Source: Jannaschia helgolandensis
GTDB lineage: Bacteria; Pseudomonadota; Alphaproteobacteria; Rhodobacterales; Rhodobacteraceae
Direction: 5' to 3'
Assembly (NCBI RefSeq): GCF_900109285.1
Contig: NZ_FNZQ01000004.1
Location: 1 to 64,000 of the forward strand
Length of the DNA stretch: 64,000 nucleotides
Positions 8,732 to 17,058 of the stretch are shown here, piece by piece. Each line of letters starts with the position of its first letter. Within the stretch, counting starts at the first letter, position 1. Both the position numbers and the translations under genes were made by a program. The notes below the pieces were generated by a model, which worked only from the letters and a program-made list of their open reading frames with translations, was not told where the DNA came from and searched no databases.

Positions 8732-9303
8732 TCAGCCGCAGGTCACATCGGGATTGAATGGGGCGAAAACCCCGGTCGGATTTTCGCGCTGTGTCCAGAT
8801 ATGCAGGTCGTAATGCGGTTCAAACCCATGGGCTTCGTCGCCTTCGGTGTCGCTCATGTCAGCCATGACATCCCAGGGCTGATCGCCAGACATCGGCACT
8901 CCGTCTTCCCCCGCCGCGGTCCAGGCAGCCTGGAATATCAGGTTTTCGACACCGACAAGCTGCAACGATCCGTCGGGCTGTGGTTCATAAAGCAATATCG
9001 ACGGAGTGGTGAAATCTGTGTTCATACCGTTCCCGTTCACCCGGCCCGTGCCAGGGGGGACAGCCCCAGAAGCCCCGGATGGATATAATGAATGCCCATC
9101 GCTCCCATCTCGGCGGGCAGGCCTTCAGCAGCGGCGGATACGCAATCGCCGGGAGGTGCGGGGAAAAAGCCCTCGGCAAGAGCCACGTTGATATCTGCAT
9201 ATTTCGCCGTCGCGGTCAGGATCGTGTCGATCTGATCGGTCTCGGCCAAGGCGACACCGACGGTCAATATGCTGACCGCAAGCGGTATAAATCCATATCT
9301 CAT
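8732..9303 (-). pseudogene. conserved secreted protein split by a probable -1 frameshift
   Basis: Two minus-strand frames together give one protein. The first (9303 to 9037) has an AGAGGA ribosome-binding site and a signal peptide MRYGFIPLAVSILTVGVALA, then AEGFFPAPPGDCVSAAAEGLP and MGAMGIHYIHP. The second (9040 to 8732, GTG) continues NGNGMNTDFTTPSILLYEP and AHGFEPHYDLHIW to the stop. From memory, homologues read ...GAMGIHY...RVNG.G..TDF.TPSILLYEP... as one chain. Adding one base in the six-C run (9054-9059 on the plus strand) would restore LSPPGTGRVNGNG. Either the gene is broken, or the assembly has lost a base in a homopolymer. True two-gene translation from the GTGA overlap is less likely. 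The molecular function is not known. Confidence 0.65.
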
Positions 9304-9402
9304 GTTATAGGGTCCTCTCGAATGAACTTCCGATCCAGCCGCATGCTTTACGCTACGTTAACTTTAGCGTTTTTTCAAGCTGGATAGTGGCATTGAGTGG
9401 TA

Positions 9403-10080
9403 TCAGGCCTGCTTCATGTAATGGCGCGGCTTCTGATCACGCGACAGGGTCGCCATAAGGTCGCCGAAACGATCCCCCTGTATCGAAATATGCTTTCGCA
9501 TCTCGCTGGCGGCACTTTCGGCATCGCCCGCAATCAGGCAGCGCATGATGCGTTCATGCTCTTCGAGCGAAGTGGTGATGCGGTCACGGGCGCGCAACTG
9601 GATGCGGCGGAACGCCTTGAGCCGCTTTTGCAGCCGGTCGATCTCCTGGAGCAGGAAGGCATTGCCGCCGATCGTGCGGATGGCTGCATGAAACCGTTCA
9701 TTGGCATAGTAGTAGGCATCGGCGTCGCCCGCCGCCGCGGCCTCGGTGCAGGCGTCGTGCCGCCGACCCAGATCGGCAAGGTCGTCGGTCAGTGCCCGCC
9801 GCGCCGCATTGCGCGCGCACAGCGCCTCCAGTTCGGCCATGACCTCGAACATCTCCGACAGACGCTCCGGCCCGATCTCGACGACGAAAGCTCCGCGCCG
9901 GGGAATATGCTCGACCAGGCCGGTGGCGGCGAGCTGAAAGATCGCCTGCCGCACAGGTGTGCGCGAGACTGAGAAATCGCGTGCAAGCGCCGCTTCGTCC
10001 AGCCGGTCGCCGGGGCGGATATGGCCTGTCAGTATGCGATCTTCGAGTGCGTCGCGCAGATCGATGGGCGTGGCTGGCAT
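9403..10080 (-). CDS. matR: GntR/FCD-family regulator of the malonate cluster (MatR-like)
   Basis: A 225-residue regulator. ATG at 10080 is preferred over the GTG at 10107 because CAGGAGGGA lies about 11 bases upstream of it. The N-terminal winged helix spans about residues 5-65 (ALEDRILTGHIRPGDRLDE, VSRTPVRQAIFQLAATGLV), and the FCD ligand domain follows (FEVMAELEALCARNAA, ERFHAAI, EHERIMRCLIAGD). It is divergent from the TRAP transporter and matAB-like genes, the layout of MatR in rhizobial malonate clusters. A TTGTATACAA palindrome lies in the shared promoter region. Malonate or malonyl-CoA as the inducer is inferred from context. Confidence 0.8.
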   Translation of the reverse strand: MPATPIDLRDALEDRILTGHIRPGDRLDEAALARDFSVSRTPVRQAIFQLAATGLVEHIPRRGAFVVEIGPERLSEMFEVMAELEALCARNAARRALTDDLADLGRRHDACTEAAAAGDADAYYYANERFHAAIRTIGGNAFLLQEIDRLQKRLKAFRRIQLRARDRITTSLEEHERIMRCLIAGDAESAASEMRKHISIQGDRFGDLMATLSRDQKPRHYMKQA

Positions 10081-10140
10081 GGTCGGTCGTCCCTCCTGCC
10101 CCGACACTAGCCCGGCGCGAAGAATATAAGAAGCGCGGAA

Positions 10141-10150
10141 TTGTATACAA
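10141..10150. promoter_or_regulatory. palindromic GntR operator (matO-like)
   Basis: TTGTATACAA is a perfect 10-bp palindrome in the divergent region between the GntR gene and dctP. It fits the GT...AC arrangement of FadR-subfamily operators. From memory, the rhizobial MatR operator contains the same core. It probably controls both divergent units. Confidence 0.65.
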
Positions 10151-10257
10151 AACGATTGATATGGGACATTCGACCAGGTTACGTGTCGTCACGGGAAGAG
10201 TGCCGTCCGGGGAGGGACGCACCGCCGATACCAGACAAAGATTCGGGAGGATCACAA

Positions 10258-11244
10258 ATGACCTATGTTCGTACCGCCTTCGCAGCCGTGCTTGCCACCA
10301 CGCTGCTCGCATCGGGCGCGTTCGCCCAGACCCTCAAGCTCAGCCATCAATGGTCTGAGGGCGACGTGCGCCACAAGGTCGCCCAGATGGTCGCCGACGA
10401 AGTGGCCGCAGCCGACGTCGACCTTGAGATCCAGATTTTTCCGAACCAGACCCTTTTCAAGGCGCGCGAGCAGTACACGCCGCTCAGCCGCGGGCAGCTT
10501 GATATGACCGTCCTGCCGCTGTCCTATGCGGGCGGGCAGCAACCGGCGTACAACCTGACGCTGATGCCCGGACTGGTGAAGAACCACGACCACGGCGACC
10601 GCCTGTCAAATTCGCCGTTCATGGAAGAAATCCAGAAGATCATGGCCGGGGACGATGTGATGGTCCTTGTCCACGGATACCTCGCGGGCGGCTTCGGCTC
10701 CAACAAGGGTTGCATCACTGCGCCAGAAGATGTGGCGGGCCTCAGCATCCGCGCCGCGGGCAAGTCGTTCGAACAGATGCTGGCCGGAGCCGGGGCTTCG
10801 ATCAGTTCGATGGCATCGTCCGAAATCTACCCGGCGCTTCAGACCGGCGTTCTCGACGCGGCCAACACCTCGTCCGAAAGCTTCGTGAGCTACCGTCTGT
10901 ATGAGCAGCTGTCCTGCTACACACCCGCGGGCGACTATGCGCTGTGGTTCATGTATCAGCCGCTGCTCATGAACAAAACGACCTTCGACAACCTGACACC
11001 TGAACAGCAGGAGGCGTTGACCACTGCCGCCGCCAACGCAGAGGACTTTTATCTGCAGGAAGCCAAGAAGGGCGATGCGGACGCAGCCAAGGTCTTCTCT
11101 GACAACGGCGTGGAACTGGCCGAGATGTCCGAGGCGGATTTCAACGCGTGGCGCGAGTTGGCGAAAACCACTTCCTATCCCGCCTTCGTGGAGGAGACGC
11201 CGGACGGACAGCGTCTGCTGGACATGGCTCTCTCGGTCGAGTGA
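10258..11244 (+). CDS. dctP: TRAP transporter solute-binding protein DctP, probable malonate receptor
   Basis: A 328-residue periplasmic protein. The start is ATG 10258, after GGGAGGATCACAA; the open frame extends further upstream but has no ribosome-binding site there. The signal peptide MTYVRTAFAAVLATTLLASG ends in AFA-Q. The mature part begins LKLSHQWSEGDVRHK, typical of the DctP/SiaP fold, and has the GNxxSS-like region NTSSESFVSYRLYEQ. It sits with the two TRAP permease genes and upstream of malonyl-CoA decarboxylase and synthetase, so malonate is the likely ligand, as for MatPQM of Sinorhizobium. The substrate is inferred from context. Confidence 0.85.
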   Translation: MTYVRTAFAAVLATTLLASGAFAQTLKLSHQWSEGDVRHKVAQMVADEVAAADVDLEIQIFPNQTLFKAREQYTPLSRGQLDMTVLPLSYAGGQQPAYNLTLMPGLVKNHDHGDRLSNSPFMEEIQKIMAGDDVMVLVHGYLAGGFGSNKGCITAPEDVAGLSIRAAGKSFEQMLAGAGASISSMASSEIYPALQTGVLDAANTSSESFVSYRLYEQLSCYTPAGDYALWFMYQPLLMNKTTFDNLTPEQQEALTTAAANAEDFYLQEAKKGDADAAKVFSDNGVELAEMSEADFNAWRELAKTTSYPAFVEETPDGQRLLDMALSVE

Positions 11245-11312
11245 TCTGACCCACCTGATCCGGGGCGGTGCGCGTTACGCGCCGCCCTTCACTGACCCGA
11301 AGGAACGCCTGC

Positions 11313-11873
11313 GTGACCCCCATCGTAACCCGCGAACACCCCGTGGCCATTCGCTATATCGGCCACGTCTCGACCCTCTGCGGCATTGCGGCGTCGCTGA
11401 TGATCCTGGCATCCGTCCTCATCACCTGCCAGATGATCTTCGTCCGCACGGTCCTTAACCGTTCTACGGTCTGGCAGACCGAAGTGGTGATCTACCTGAT
11501 GATCGCCGCGACGCTCATCGGCCTGCCCTACGTCCAGAAGCTGCGCGGTCACGTCGGCGTCGACCTGCTGCCGACACTTCTGCCCGCCTCGTTCCGCCGT
11601 GCGCTGGCCGGAATAACGCTGGCGGTGACGGCGGCGATGATGGCGGTCATGCTCTTCTACGGCTGGGAAATGTGGTACCTGGCCTGGGTTCGCAACTGGA
11701 AGTCGGAGACTGTCATGGCCGTGCCGCTGTGGATTCCGTGGTTGTTCGTGCCGCTAGGGTTCGGCCTTTTCCTTCTGCAACTGGCGGCCGATCTGTGGCT
11801 GACTTTGCGCGGCGCTCCGATGGACGAAAAAGGATTGCCCGCGATCGGTCCCGAACCGTTGGAGGAATACTGA
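11313..11873 (+). CDS. dctQ: TRAP transporter small permease DctQ
   Basis: A 186-residue protein with four membrane helices. GTG 11313 follows GAAGGAA at a good distance. The text SLMILASVLITCQMIFVRTVLN, WQTEVVIYLMIAATLIGLPY and GHVGVDLLPTLLP is typical of DctQ. It lies 68 bases after dctP, and its stop overlaps the dctM start (TGATG). It forms the membrane complex with DctM and receives the solute from DctP. Confidence 0.88.
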   Translation: MTPIVTREHPVAIRYIGHVSTLCGIAASLMILASVLITCQMIFVRTVLNRSTVWQTEVVIYLMIAATLIGLPYVQKLRGHVGVDLLPTLLPASFRRALAGITLAVTAAMMAVMLFYGWEMWYLAWVRNWKSETVMAVPLWIPWLFVPLGFGLFLLQLAADLWLTLRGAPMDEKGLPAIGPEPLEEY

Positions 11874-13192
11874 TGGACCCGCTGGTGCTTGGCGGTCTGG
11901 TCGGCATCGCCACGATCATCGTCCTGTTCTCGGGTGTGCCGGTCGCGGTAGGCCTGTTGATCGTGTCGACGTTCTTTCTCTTCGTGTTCGACGGTCCGCG
12001 CAGCCTTCAGGCCCTGCCGGAGCTGTTCTACGGCGATCTGAACTCCTTCGCGCTGCTGTCGATACCGATGTTCATCATCATGGGCTCCGCCATCGCCTCG
12101 ACCCGTGCGGGACCGGATCTATACGAAGCGCTGGAACGCTGGCTGACACGCGTTCCCGGCGGCCTCGTCGTCTCCAACCTCGGGGCCTGCGCTCTGTTTG
12201 CCGCGATGTCCGGCTCCAGCCCCGCGACCTGCGCGGCCATCGGAAAGATGGGCATCCCCGAGATGCGCAAACGCGGCTACCCGGATGAAGTGGCGGCAGG
12301 CTCGATCGCTGCGGGCGGAACGCTGGGCATCCTGATCCCACCGTCGGTCACGATGATCGTCTACGGCATCGCTACCGAAACCTCGATCGGACGGCTCTTC
12401 CTGGCAGGAGTGTTGCCGGGCCTTCTCCTCGTGACGTTGTTCATCGCCTGGGCCATCTTCGATACCTGGCGGAGAGGAGCTGCGGGCGTGGCGCTGTCGG
12501 GGGTACGCTATACATGGGCGCAACGGCTGGAAATTCTGCCCCGCGTGGTGCCGTTCCTGCTGATCATCGCGGGCGTGCTCTATGCCCTTTACGGCGGCAT
12601 CGCGACACCATCGGAAACGGCGGCCGTCGGCGCGCTGCTGTGCATTGTCGTCGCGGTCGTCGTCTACCGGATGTTCCGGTTCAATGCACTCTGGGCGGTG
12701 CTGCGCGACTCGACGCGGGAATCTGTGATGATCCTTTTCATCATCGGCGCGGCGGGGGTGTTCTCGTTCATGCTTTCGTCGCTTTTCGTCACCCAGTCCA
12801 TTGCGGGCTGGATCGCCGATCTCGACGTGAACCGTTGGGTGCTGATGGGGATCATCAACCTTTTCCTGCTGGTGGCGGGGTTCTTCCTGCCGCCCGTCGC
12901 CGTCATCCTGATGTCCGCACCGATCCTGCTGCCGATTATCCTGGCCGCGGGCTTCGACCCCTACTGGTTCGCTGTCATCGTCACGATCAACATGGAAATC
13001 GGGCTGATCACGCCGCCCGTTGGTCTCAATCTCTATGTCATCAACGGCATCGCGCCCGATATCTCATTGCGCAAGATCCTCGCTGGATCGCTGCCCTTCG
13101 TGCTGAGCATGGTGGTTGCAATCATCATTTTGTCGGCCTTCCCCGGCATTGTGACCTGGCTGCCCGATATCGTGATGGGACCTGAGCTGTGA
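11873..13192 (+). CDS. dctM: TRAP transporter large permease DctM
   Basis: A 439-residue protein with about twelve helices, the usual DctM length. It shows FSGVPVAVGLLIVSTFF, SSPATCAAIGKMGIPEM, GSIAAGGTLGILIPPSVTMIVYG and, near the C-terminus, MEIGLITPPVGLNLYVI, all hallmarks of DctM sodium- and substrate-binding hairpins. ATG 11873 overlaps the dctQ stop and its own stop overlaps the next start (GTGA), tying transport to malonyl-CoA metabolism. Confidence 0.92.
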   Translation: MDPLVLGGLVGIATIIVLFSGVPVAVGLLIVSTFFLFVFDGPRSLQALPELFYGDLNSFALLSIPMFIIMGSAIASTRAGPDLYEALERWLTRVPGGLVVSNLGACALFAAMSGSSPATCAAIGKMGIPEMRKRGYPDEVAAGSIAAGGTLGILIPPSVTMIVYGIATETSIGRLFLAGVLPGLLLVTLFIAWAIFDTWRRGAAGVALSGVRYTWAQRLEILPRVVPFLLIIAGVLYALYGGIATPSETAAVGALLCIVVAVVVYRMFRFNALWAVLRDSTRESVMILFIIGAAGVFSFMLSSLFVTQSIAGWIADLDVNRWVLMGIINLFLLVAGFFLPPVAVILMSAPILLPIILAAGFDPYWFAVIVTINMEIGLITPPVGLNLYVINGIAPDISLRKILAGSLPFVLSMVVAIIILSAFPGIVTWLPDIVMGPEL

Positions 13193-14442
13193 GGGGCGCA
13201 AGCCTACTGTCGGACCTCGTGGGCCGGGTCGCGGACGCGGGCCGGGGTCTTATGTCGGCCCCGCCCGCCCGCGACATCGCCGACCTTTGCGAGGCGGTTC
13301 TGTCGGGCAAGGGCGAGGCGACGGGGCTGGCGCAGGCCCGTGCCATCTTCGAGCGTTACGACGCCATGACCGCCGACCGCCGCCGCGCCTTCTTTGGCAC
13401 CCTCCGCGACCGTTTCGGCGTCGATGCCGCACGGGTCGAGGCGGCGTGGGCGGGTCGGAAAGAAGGCGACCTGCGAAACCTGCACACCGCATCGGAGCCT
13501 CGCTCGCAGGAGCTGATCCGACGGCTCAACCGCGCGCCCGGTGGCACGCGTCGGCTGGTGGCGATGCGGCGCGATCTGCTCGACTTTCTGGCCGGGGATG
13601 CCACGCTCAAGCCGCTGGACGACGACTTCCGCCATCTCTTTTCCTCGTGGTTCAACCGCGGCTTTCTCGAACTCCGCTCCATCGACTGGTCCACCCCGGC
13701 GGCCATCCTCGAAAAGATTATCCGCTACGAGGCTGTCCACGAGATCAGCGGCTGGGACGATCTGCGCCGCCGCGTGGGCGCGCCCGACCGCAGGCTCTAT
13801 GCGTTTTTCCATCCCGCTCTCGCCGACGACCCGCTTATCTTCGTGGAGGTGGCGTTGACGACCGGCATTCCCGGCGACATCGGTGCCATTCTGGCCGAAA
13901 GTCGCGAAATGCTGGAGCCAGGACAGGCCGAGACGGCGGTTTTCTATTCCATCTCCAATTGTCAGGCGGGGCTGCGTGGCATCTCTTTTGGCAACTTCCT
14001 CATCAAGCAGGTGGTCGAGGAATTGCGTCGCGAATTCTCGGGCCTCGACACCTTCGTCACGCTCTCGCCGGTGCCCGACCTGCGCCGCTGGGCCAGGGAA
14101 AACGCCGACGCCCTGCCACCGCGCCTGTCGAAAACGGCGTCCTCCGATACGCCGGAGGCTTCGGCCCTGGCCGAGTTGACAGCGTATTACATGCTGGTCG
14201 CCCGTGCCGACCGCGGCGGTGCCACCGACCCTGTCGCGCGGTTCCATCTTGGCAATGGTGCCCGGCTGGAGCGTATCCATCCCGCCGCAGACCGCAGCCC
14301 GCGCGGCATGGCAGGGTCCTGGGGCGTGATGGTCAACTATCTCTATGACCTTGCAACGATCGAGCGGAATCACGAAGCCTATTCGACCGCCGATCAGGTC
14401 ATCGCCGCCCCCGCCGTGCGGCGCTTGCTGAAATCACACTGA
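13189..14442 (+). CDS. matA: malonyl-CoA decarboxylase
   Basis: A 417-residue enzyme that converts malonyl-CoA to acetyl-CoA and CO2. GTG 13189 overlaps the dctM stop by four bases. The N-terminal half is helical (RAIFERYDAMTADRRRAFFG, RRDLLDFLAGD); the catalytic acetyltransferase-like half has FFHPALADDPLIFVEVALT (about residues 203-221) and FYSISNCQAGLRGISFGNFL, the regions that hold the family's Ser and His catalytic residues. It is followed after 11 bases by malonyl-CoA synthetase, so imported malonate would be activated and decarboxylated to acetyl-CoA. Confidence 0.92.
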   Translation: MRGASLLSDLVGRVADAGRGLMSAPPARDIADLCEAVLSGKGEATGLAQARAIFERYDAMTADRRRAFFGTLRDRFGVDAARVEAAWAGRKEGDLRNLHTASEPRSQELIRRLNRAPGGTRRLVAMRRDLLDFLAGDATLKPLDDDFRHLFSSWFNRGFLELRSIDWSTPAAILEKIIRYEAVHEISGWDDLRRRVGAPDRRLYAFFHPALADDPLIFVEVALTTGIPGDIGAILAESREMLEPGQAETAVFYSISNCQAGLRGISFGNFLIKQVVEELRREFSGLDTFVTLSPVPDLRRWARENADALPPRLSKTASSDTPEASALAELTAYYMLVARADRGGATDPVARFHLGNGARLERIHPAADRSPRGMAGSWGVMVNYLYDLATIERNHEAYSTADQVIAAPAVRRLLKSH

Positions 14443-14453
14443 GAGGGGCCGAC

Positions 14454-15968
14454 ATGCCCGACACAAATCATCTGATCCGCGCCCTCCGCTCGGCCTCCGA
14501 TGGACGCGGCGACGCACCCTTCGCCACCGATACTACCGGGACGGTCACGACCTACGCCGACCTCTGGCACGGGGCAGCCCGCATGGCGCGGGTTCTCATT
14601 TCCCACGGGGTTGAACCGGGCGACAGAGTCGCCATGCAGGTCGAAAAGTCGATTGCCGCGCTGCAATGCTATCTGGGCACGGTGATGGCCGGGGCGGTCC
14701 ATCTGCCTCTCAACACTGCCTATACTGCCGCCGAGGTCGGGTATTTCCTGACCGATGCGGCCCCCCACGTCTTCGTTTGCGACCCGGCCCGGCAGGCGGA
14801 GATGAAGACAGCCACGCGCGAGGCCGCGGTCGCCCATGTCCTCACCCTTGATGCCGACGGACGGGGCACCGTCGCCGAGGCGATGGGAAACGCGCCCCCC
14901 CTGCCCGCAGCCATCCCGCGCGAAGCCGATGACATCGCCGCGTTCCTCTATACATCCGGTACGACGGGCCGCTCCAAGGGGGCCATGCTGACGCACGGGA
15001 ACCTCGTCTCGAATGCCGCTGCCTTGCGCGACCTGTGGCAATTCACGGCAGACGATGTGCTGATCCACGCGCTGCCCGTTTTTCACACACACGGCCTGTT
15101 CGTTGCGATCAATGTGACCCTGATGGCCGGCGGCCAGATCCTTCTGCACGGCAGCTTCGACGCCGCCGCCGTTCTGGCCGACTTCCCCCGTGCCACGACG
15201 CTGATGGGCGTGCCGACCTTCTATACCCGGCTGCTGGACCAGCCGGGCCTGACGCGACAGGCGGCTGCACACATGCGCCTGTTCGTGTCCGGTTCCGCGC
15301 CGATGCTGACGGACACGCACGCGAAGTGGCACGATCGCACCGGACATATCGTGCTGGAACGCTATGGCATGACCGAGACCTGCATGAACACCTCGAACCC
15401 CTACGACGGCACGCGCAAGCCCGGTACTGTGGGCCTGCCCCTGCCGGGGGTGGAGGTGCGGCTGACCGGGACCGACGGCATCCCCGTGCCCACGGGCGAG
15501 CCCGGCGATATCGAGGTGCGTGGCCCCAACCTCTTCGCGGGCTACTGGAACATGCCCGAGAAGACTGCGGAAGACATGCGGCCCGGTGGGTGGTTCGCCA
15601 CCGGCGATATCGGCACGGTGGATGCCGACGGTTACTATACCATCGTCGGGCGGTCGAAGGACCTTATCATTTCGGGCGGCTACAATATTTACCCCAAGGA
15701 AATCGAGACGCTGGTGGACGCCGTTCCCGGCGTGGCCGAAAGCGCGGTCTTCGGCGTGCCTCATCCCGACTTCGGAGAGAGCGTCGCCGTTGCCGTCGTC
15801 CGCCTGCCCGGTTCATATCTGACGGACGAGGATCTGCTTGCTGTCGTGATGCCCGACCTCGCCCGCTACAAGCACCCCCGCCACATCCATTTCCTTGACG
15901 CGCTGCCGCGCAATACAATGGGCAAGGTGCAGAAGACCGAACTGCGGCGCAGCTTCGGCGGAAACTGA
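14454..15968 (+). CDS. matB: malonyl-CoA synthetase (AMP-forming)
   Basis: A 504-residue acyl-adenylate-forming enzyme. It has the AMP-binding P-loop YTSGTTGRSKGAM (about residues 164-176), the YGMTET motif, FATGDIGTVDADGYYTIVGR, the hinge DLIISGGYNIYPKEIE and the C-terminal lysine region NTMGKVQK. The ribosome-binding site GAGAGGGG precedes ATG 14454. MatB ligates malonate to CoA with ATP. The pairing with malonyl-CoA decarboxylase makes malonate the most likely substrate. It is the last gene of the cluster. Confidence 0.92.
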   Translation: MPDTNHLIRALRSASDGRGDAPFATDTTGTVTTYADLWHGAARMARVLISHGVEPGDRVAMQVEKSIAALQCYLGTVMAGAVHLPLNTAYTAAEVGYFLTDAAPHVFVCDPARQAEMKTATREAAVAHVLTLDADGRGTVAEAMGNAPPLPAAIPREADDIAAFLYTSGTTGRSKGAMLTHGNLVSNAAALRDLWQFTADDVLIHALPVFHTHGLFVAINVTLMAGGQILLHGSFDAAAVLADFPRATTLMGVPTFYTRLLDQPGLTRQAAAHMRLFVSGSAPMLTDTHAKWHDRTGHIVLERYGMTETCMNTSNPYDGTRKPGTVGLPLPGVEVRLTGTDGIPVPTGEPGDIEVRGPNLFAGYWNMPEKTAEDMRPGGWFATGDIGTVDADGYYTIVGRSKDLIISGGYNIYPKEIETLVDAVPGVAESAVFGVPHPDFGESVAVAVVRLPGSYLTDEDLLAVVMPDLARYKHPRHIHFLDALPRNTMGKVQKTELRRSFGGN

Positions 15969-16329
15969 TACCGGCCGGATTGTCCGCTGATCAGGCCCGT
16001 GTCCCACCATAGGGCCAATGTGCGAGCCAGGATGGCTGCCGGGCTTCCTGACGGGTCAAGCCAGAGACGTGAACGGAGGATGTGGGTCTTGTTTCCCGCG
16101 CACATCCTGTGGCGTGAACCTGCAAGCGGGGCGGAGTCAATGCCCGCTAACCCATCTTGATACAGCGCCAGATCACACAGGGTTTCGCGCAATCACGGGC
16201 GGTCGATAACCCGGAAAAACTATTCTGATCAGCAATTAGTCAAAGAAAGGCGGATTTGCATGGACACCCGGGTCTTGCGCAATACCTGATAGATGAAATC
16301 GACTGGCACCCGCCAAGAGGAGGACGAAG
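15969..16329 (+). other. intergenic region, no gene seen
   Basis: About 360 bases between matB and the Crp/Fnr gene. The last 100 bases are richer in A and T and probably carry the promoter of the regulator; AAGAGGAGGA just before 16330 is a strong ribosome-binding site. No clear TTGAT-N4-ATCAA FNR box, terminator or RNA gene was found. Confidence 0.5.
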
Positions 16330-17058
16330 ATGACCGTCGAAAAGAGCGCTCTTGTTAAACGGGGCATGGCCGCGCGACTGACGGATCGCGAATGGGACGC
16401 CGTGCGCGACTGCTGCACTGAAATCAGGGATGTCACGGCCAAGACCCTGATCTCGCGAATGGGCGAGTCGCTGGACCGCAGCCTGTTGTTGATGGACGGG
16501 ATCGTCGGGCGGCATGTTCCCGGACCGCACCGCGATTTTCGTGAAATGGTCGCGCTGGAGGTTCCGGGCGACTTTGTTGATCTGCACAGCTTTCCCATCG
16601 GAACCCTGGACCATGATGTGACGGCCATGACGAATGTCAGATTCGCCGTCCTTCCTCACGATCTCCTTCGGCAACTGCTGATCGACATGCCTGACATAGG
16701 CATTTCCCTCTGGGGTCAGACCGTCATCGACGCATCCATCCACCGGTACTGGTCGTTCCGCGTCGGCGCCCTGCGGGCCAGCGGGCGGATCGCCAATTTC
16801 CTGTGCGAGATGGAGGCCCGGCTGGGAATGGCCGGACTGGCCGAAGGTCACAGCTTCAACCTGCCGTTGACGCAGACCGATCTGGGCGAAGCTTGCGGCA
16901 TGTCCGCCGTGCATGTGAACCGTGTCCTGCGGGAACTGCGCGAGGCGGAATGCTGCGTCTTTCAGGACGGTCGGGTGACGATCACCGACCTGACAAAGCT
17001 GACCGAAATCGGTCAGTTCGATCCAGGCTTCCTGACCATCGGACTAAATCGGGCCTAG
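16330..17058 (+). CDS. Crp/Fnr-family transcriptional regulator
   Basis: A 242-residue protein with an N-terminal cyclic-nucleotide-binding-like domain (about 25-150) and a C-terminal winged helix with LPLTQTDLGEACGMSAVHVNRVLRELRE, the Crp-type helix-turn-helix. The AAGAGGAGGA ribosome-binding site gives ATG 16330. There is no FNR-type N-terminal Cys cluster, so it is probably not an oxygen-sensing 4Fe-4S protein; the ligand is unknown. Its stop overlaps the stop of the convergent LOV histidine kinase in a CTAG. Crp-like genes often sit beside sensor kinases in alphaproteobacteria, but a functional link is only inferred. Confidence 0.85.
   Translation: MTVEKSALVKRGMAARLTDREWDAVRDCCTEIRDVTAKTLISRMGESLDRSLLLMDGIVGRHVPGPHRDFREMVALEVPGDFVDLHSFPIGTLDHDVTAMTNVRFAVLPHDLLRQLLIDMPDIGISLWGQTVIDASIHRYWSFRVGALRASGRIANFLCEMEARLGMAGLAEGHSFNLPLTQTDLGEACGMSAVHVNRVLRELREAECCVFQDGRVTITDLTKLTEIGQFDPGFLTIGLNRA

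Noticed and set aside
10141-10257. Upstream extension of dctP to 10141
   Set aside because: The extra 39 residues cover the operator palindrome, lack a ribosome-binding site and would bury the signal peptide; ATG 10258 has GGGAGG.
16150-16260. FNR box upstream of the Crp/Fnr gene
   Set aside because: TTGAT and ATCA words occur but not with the correct four-base spacing.
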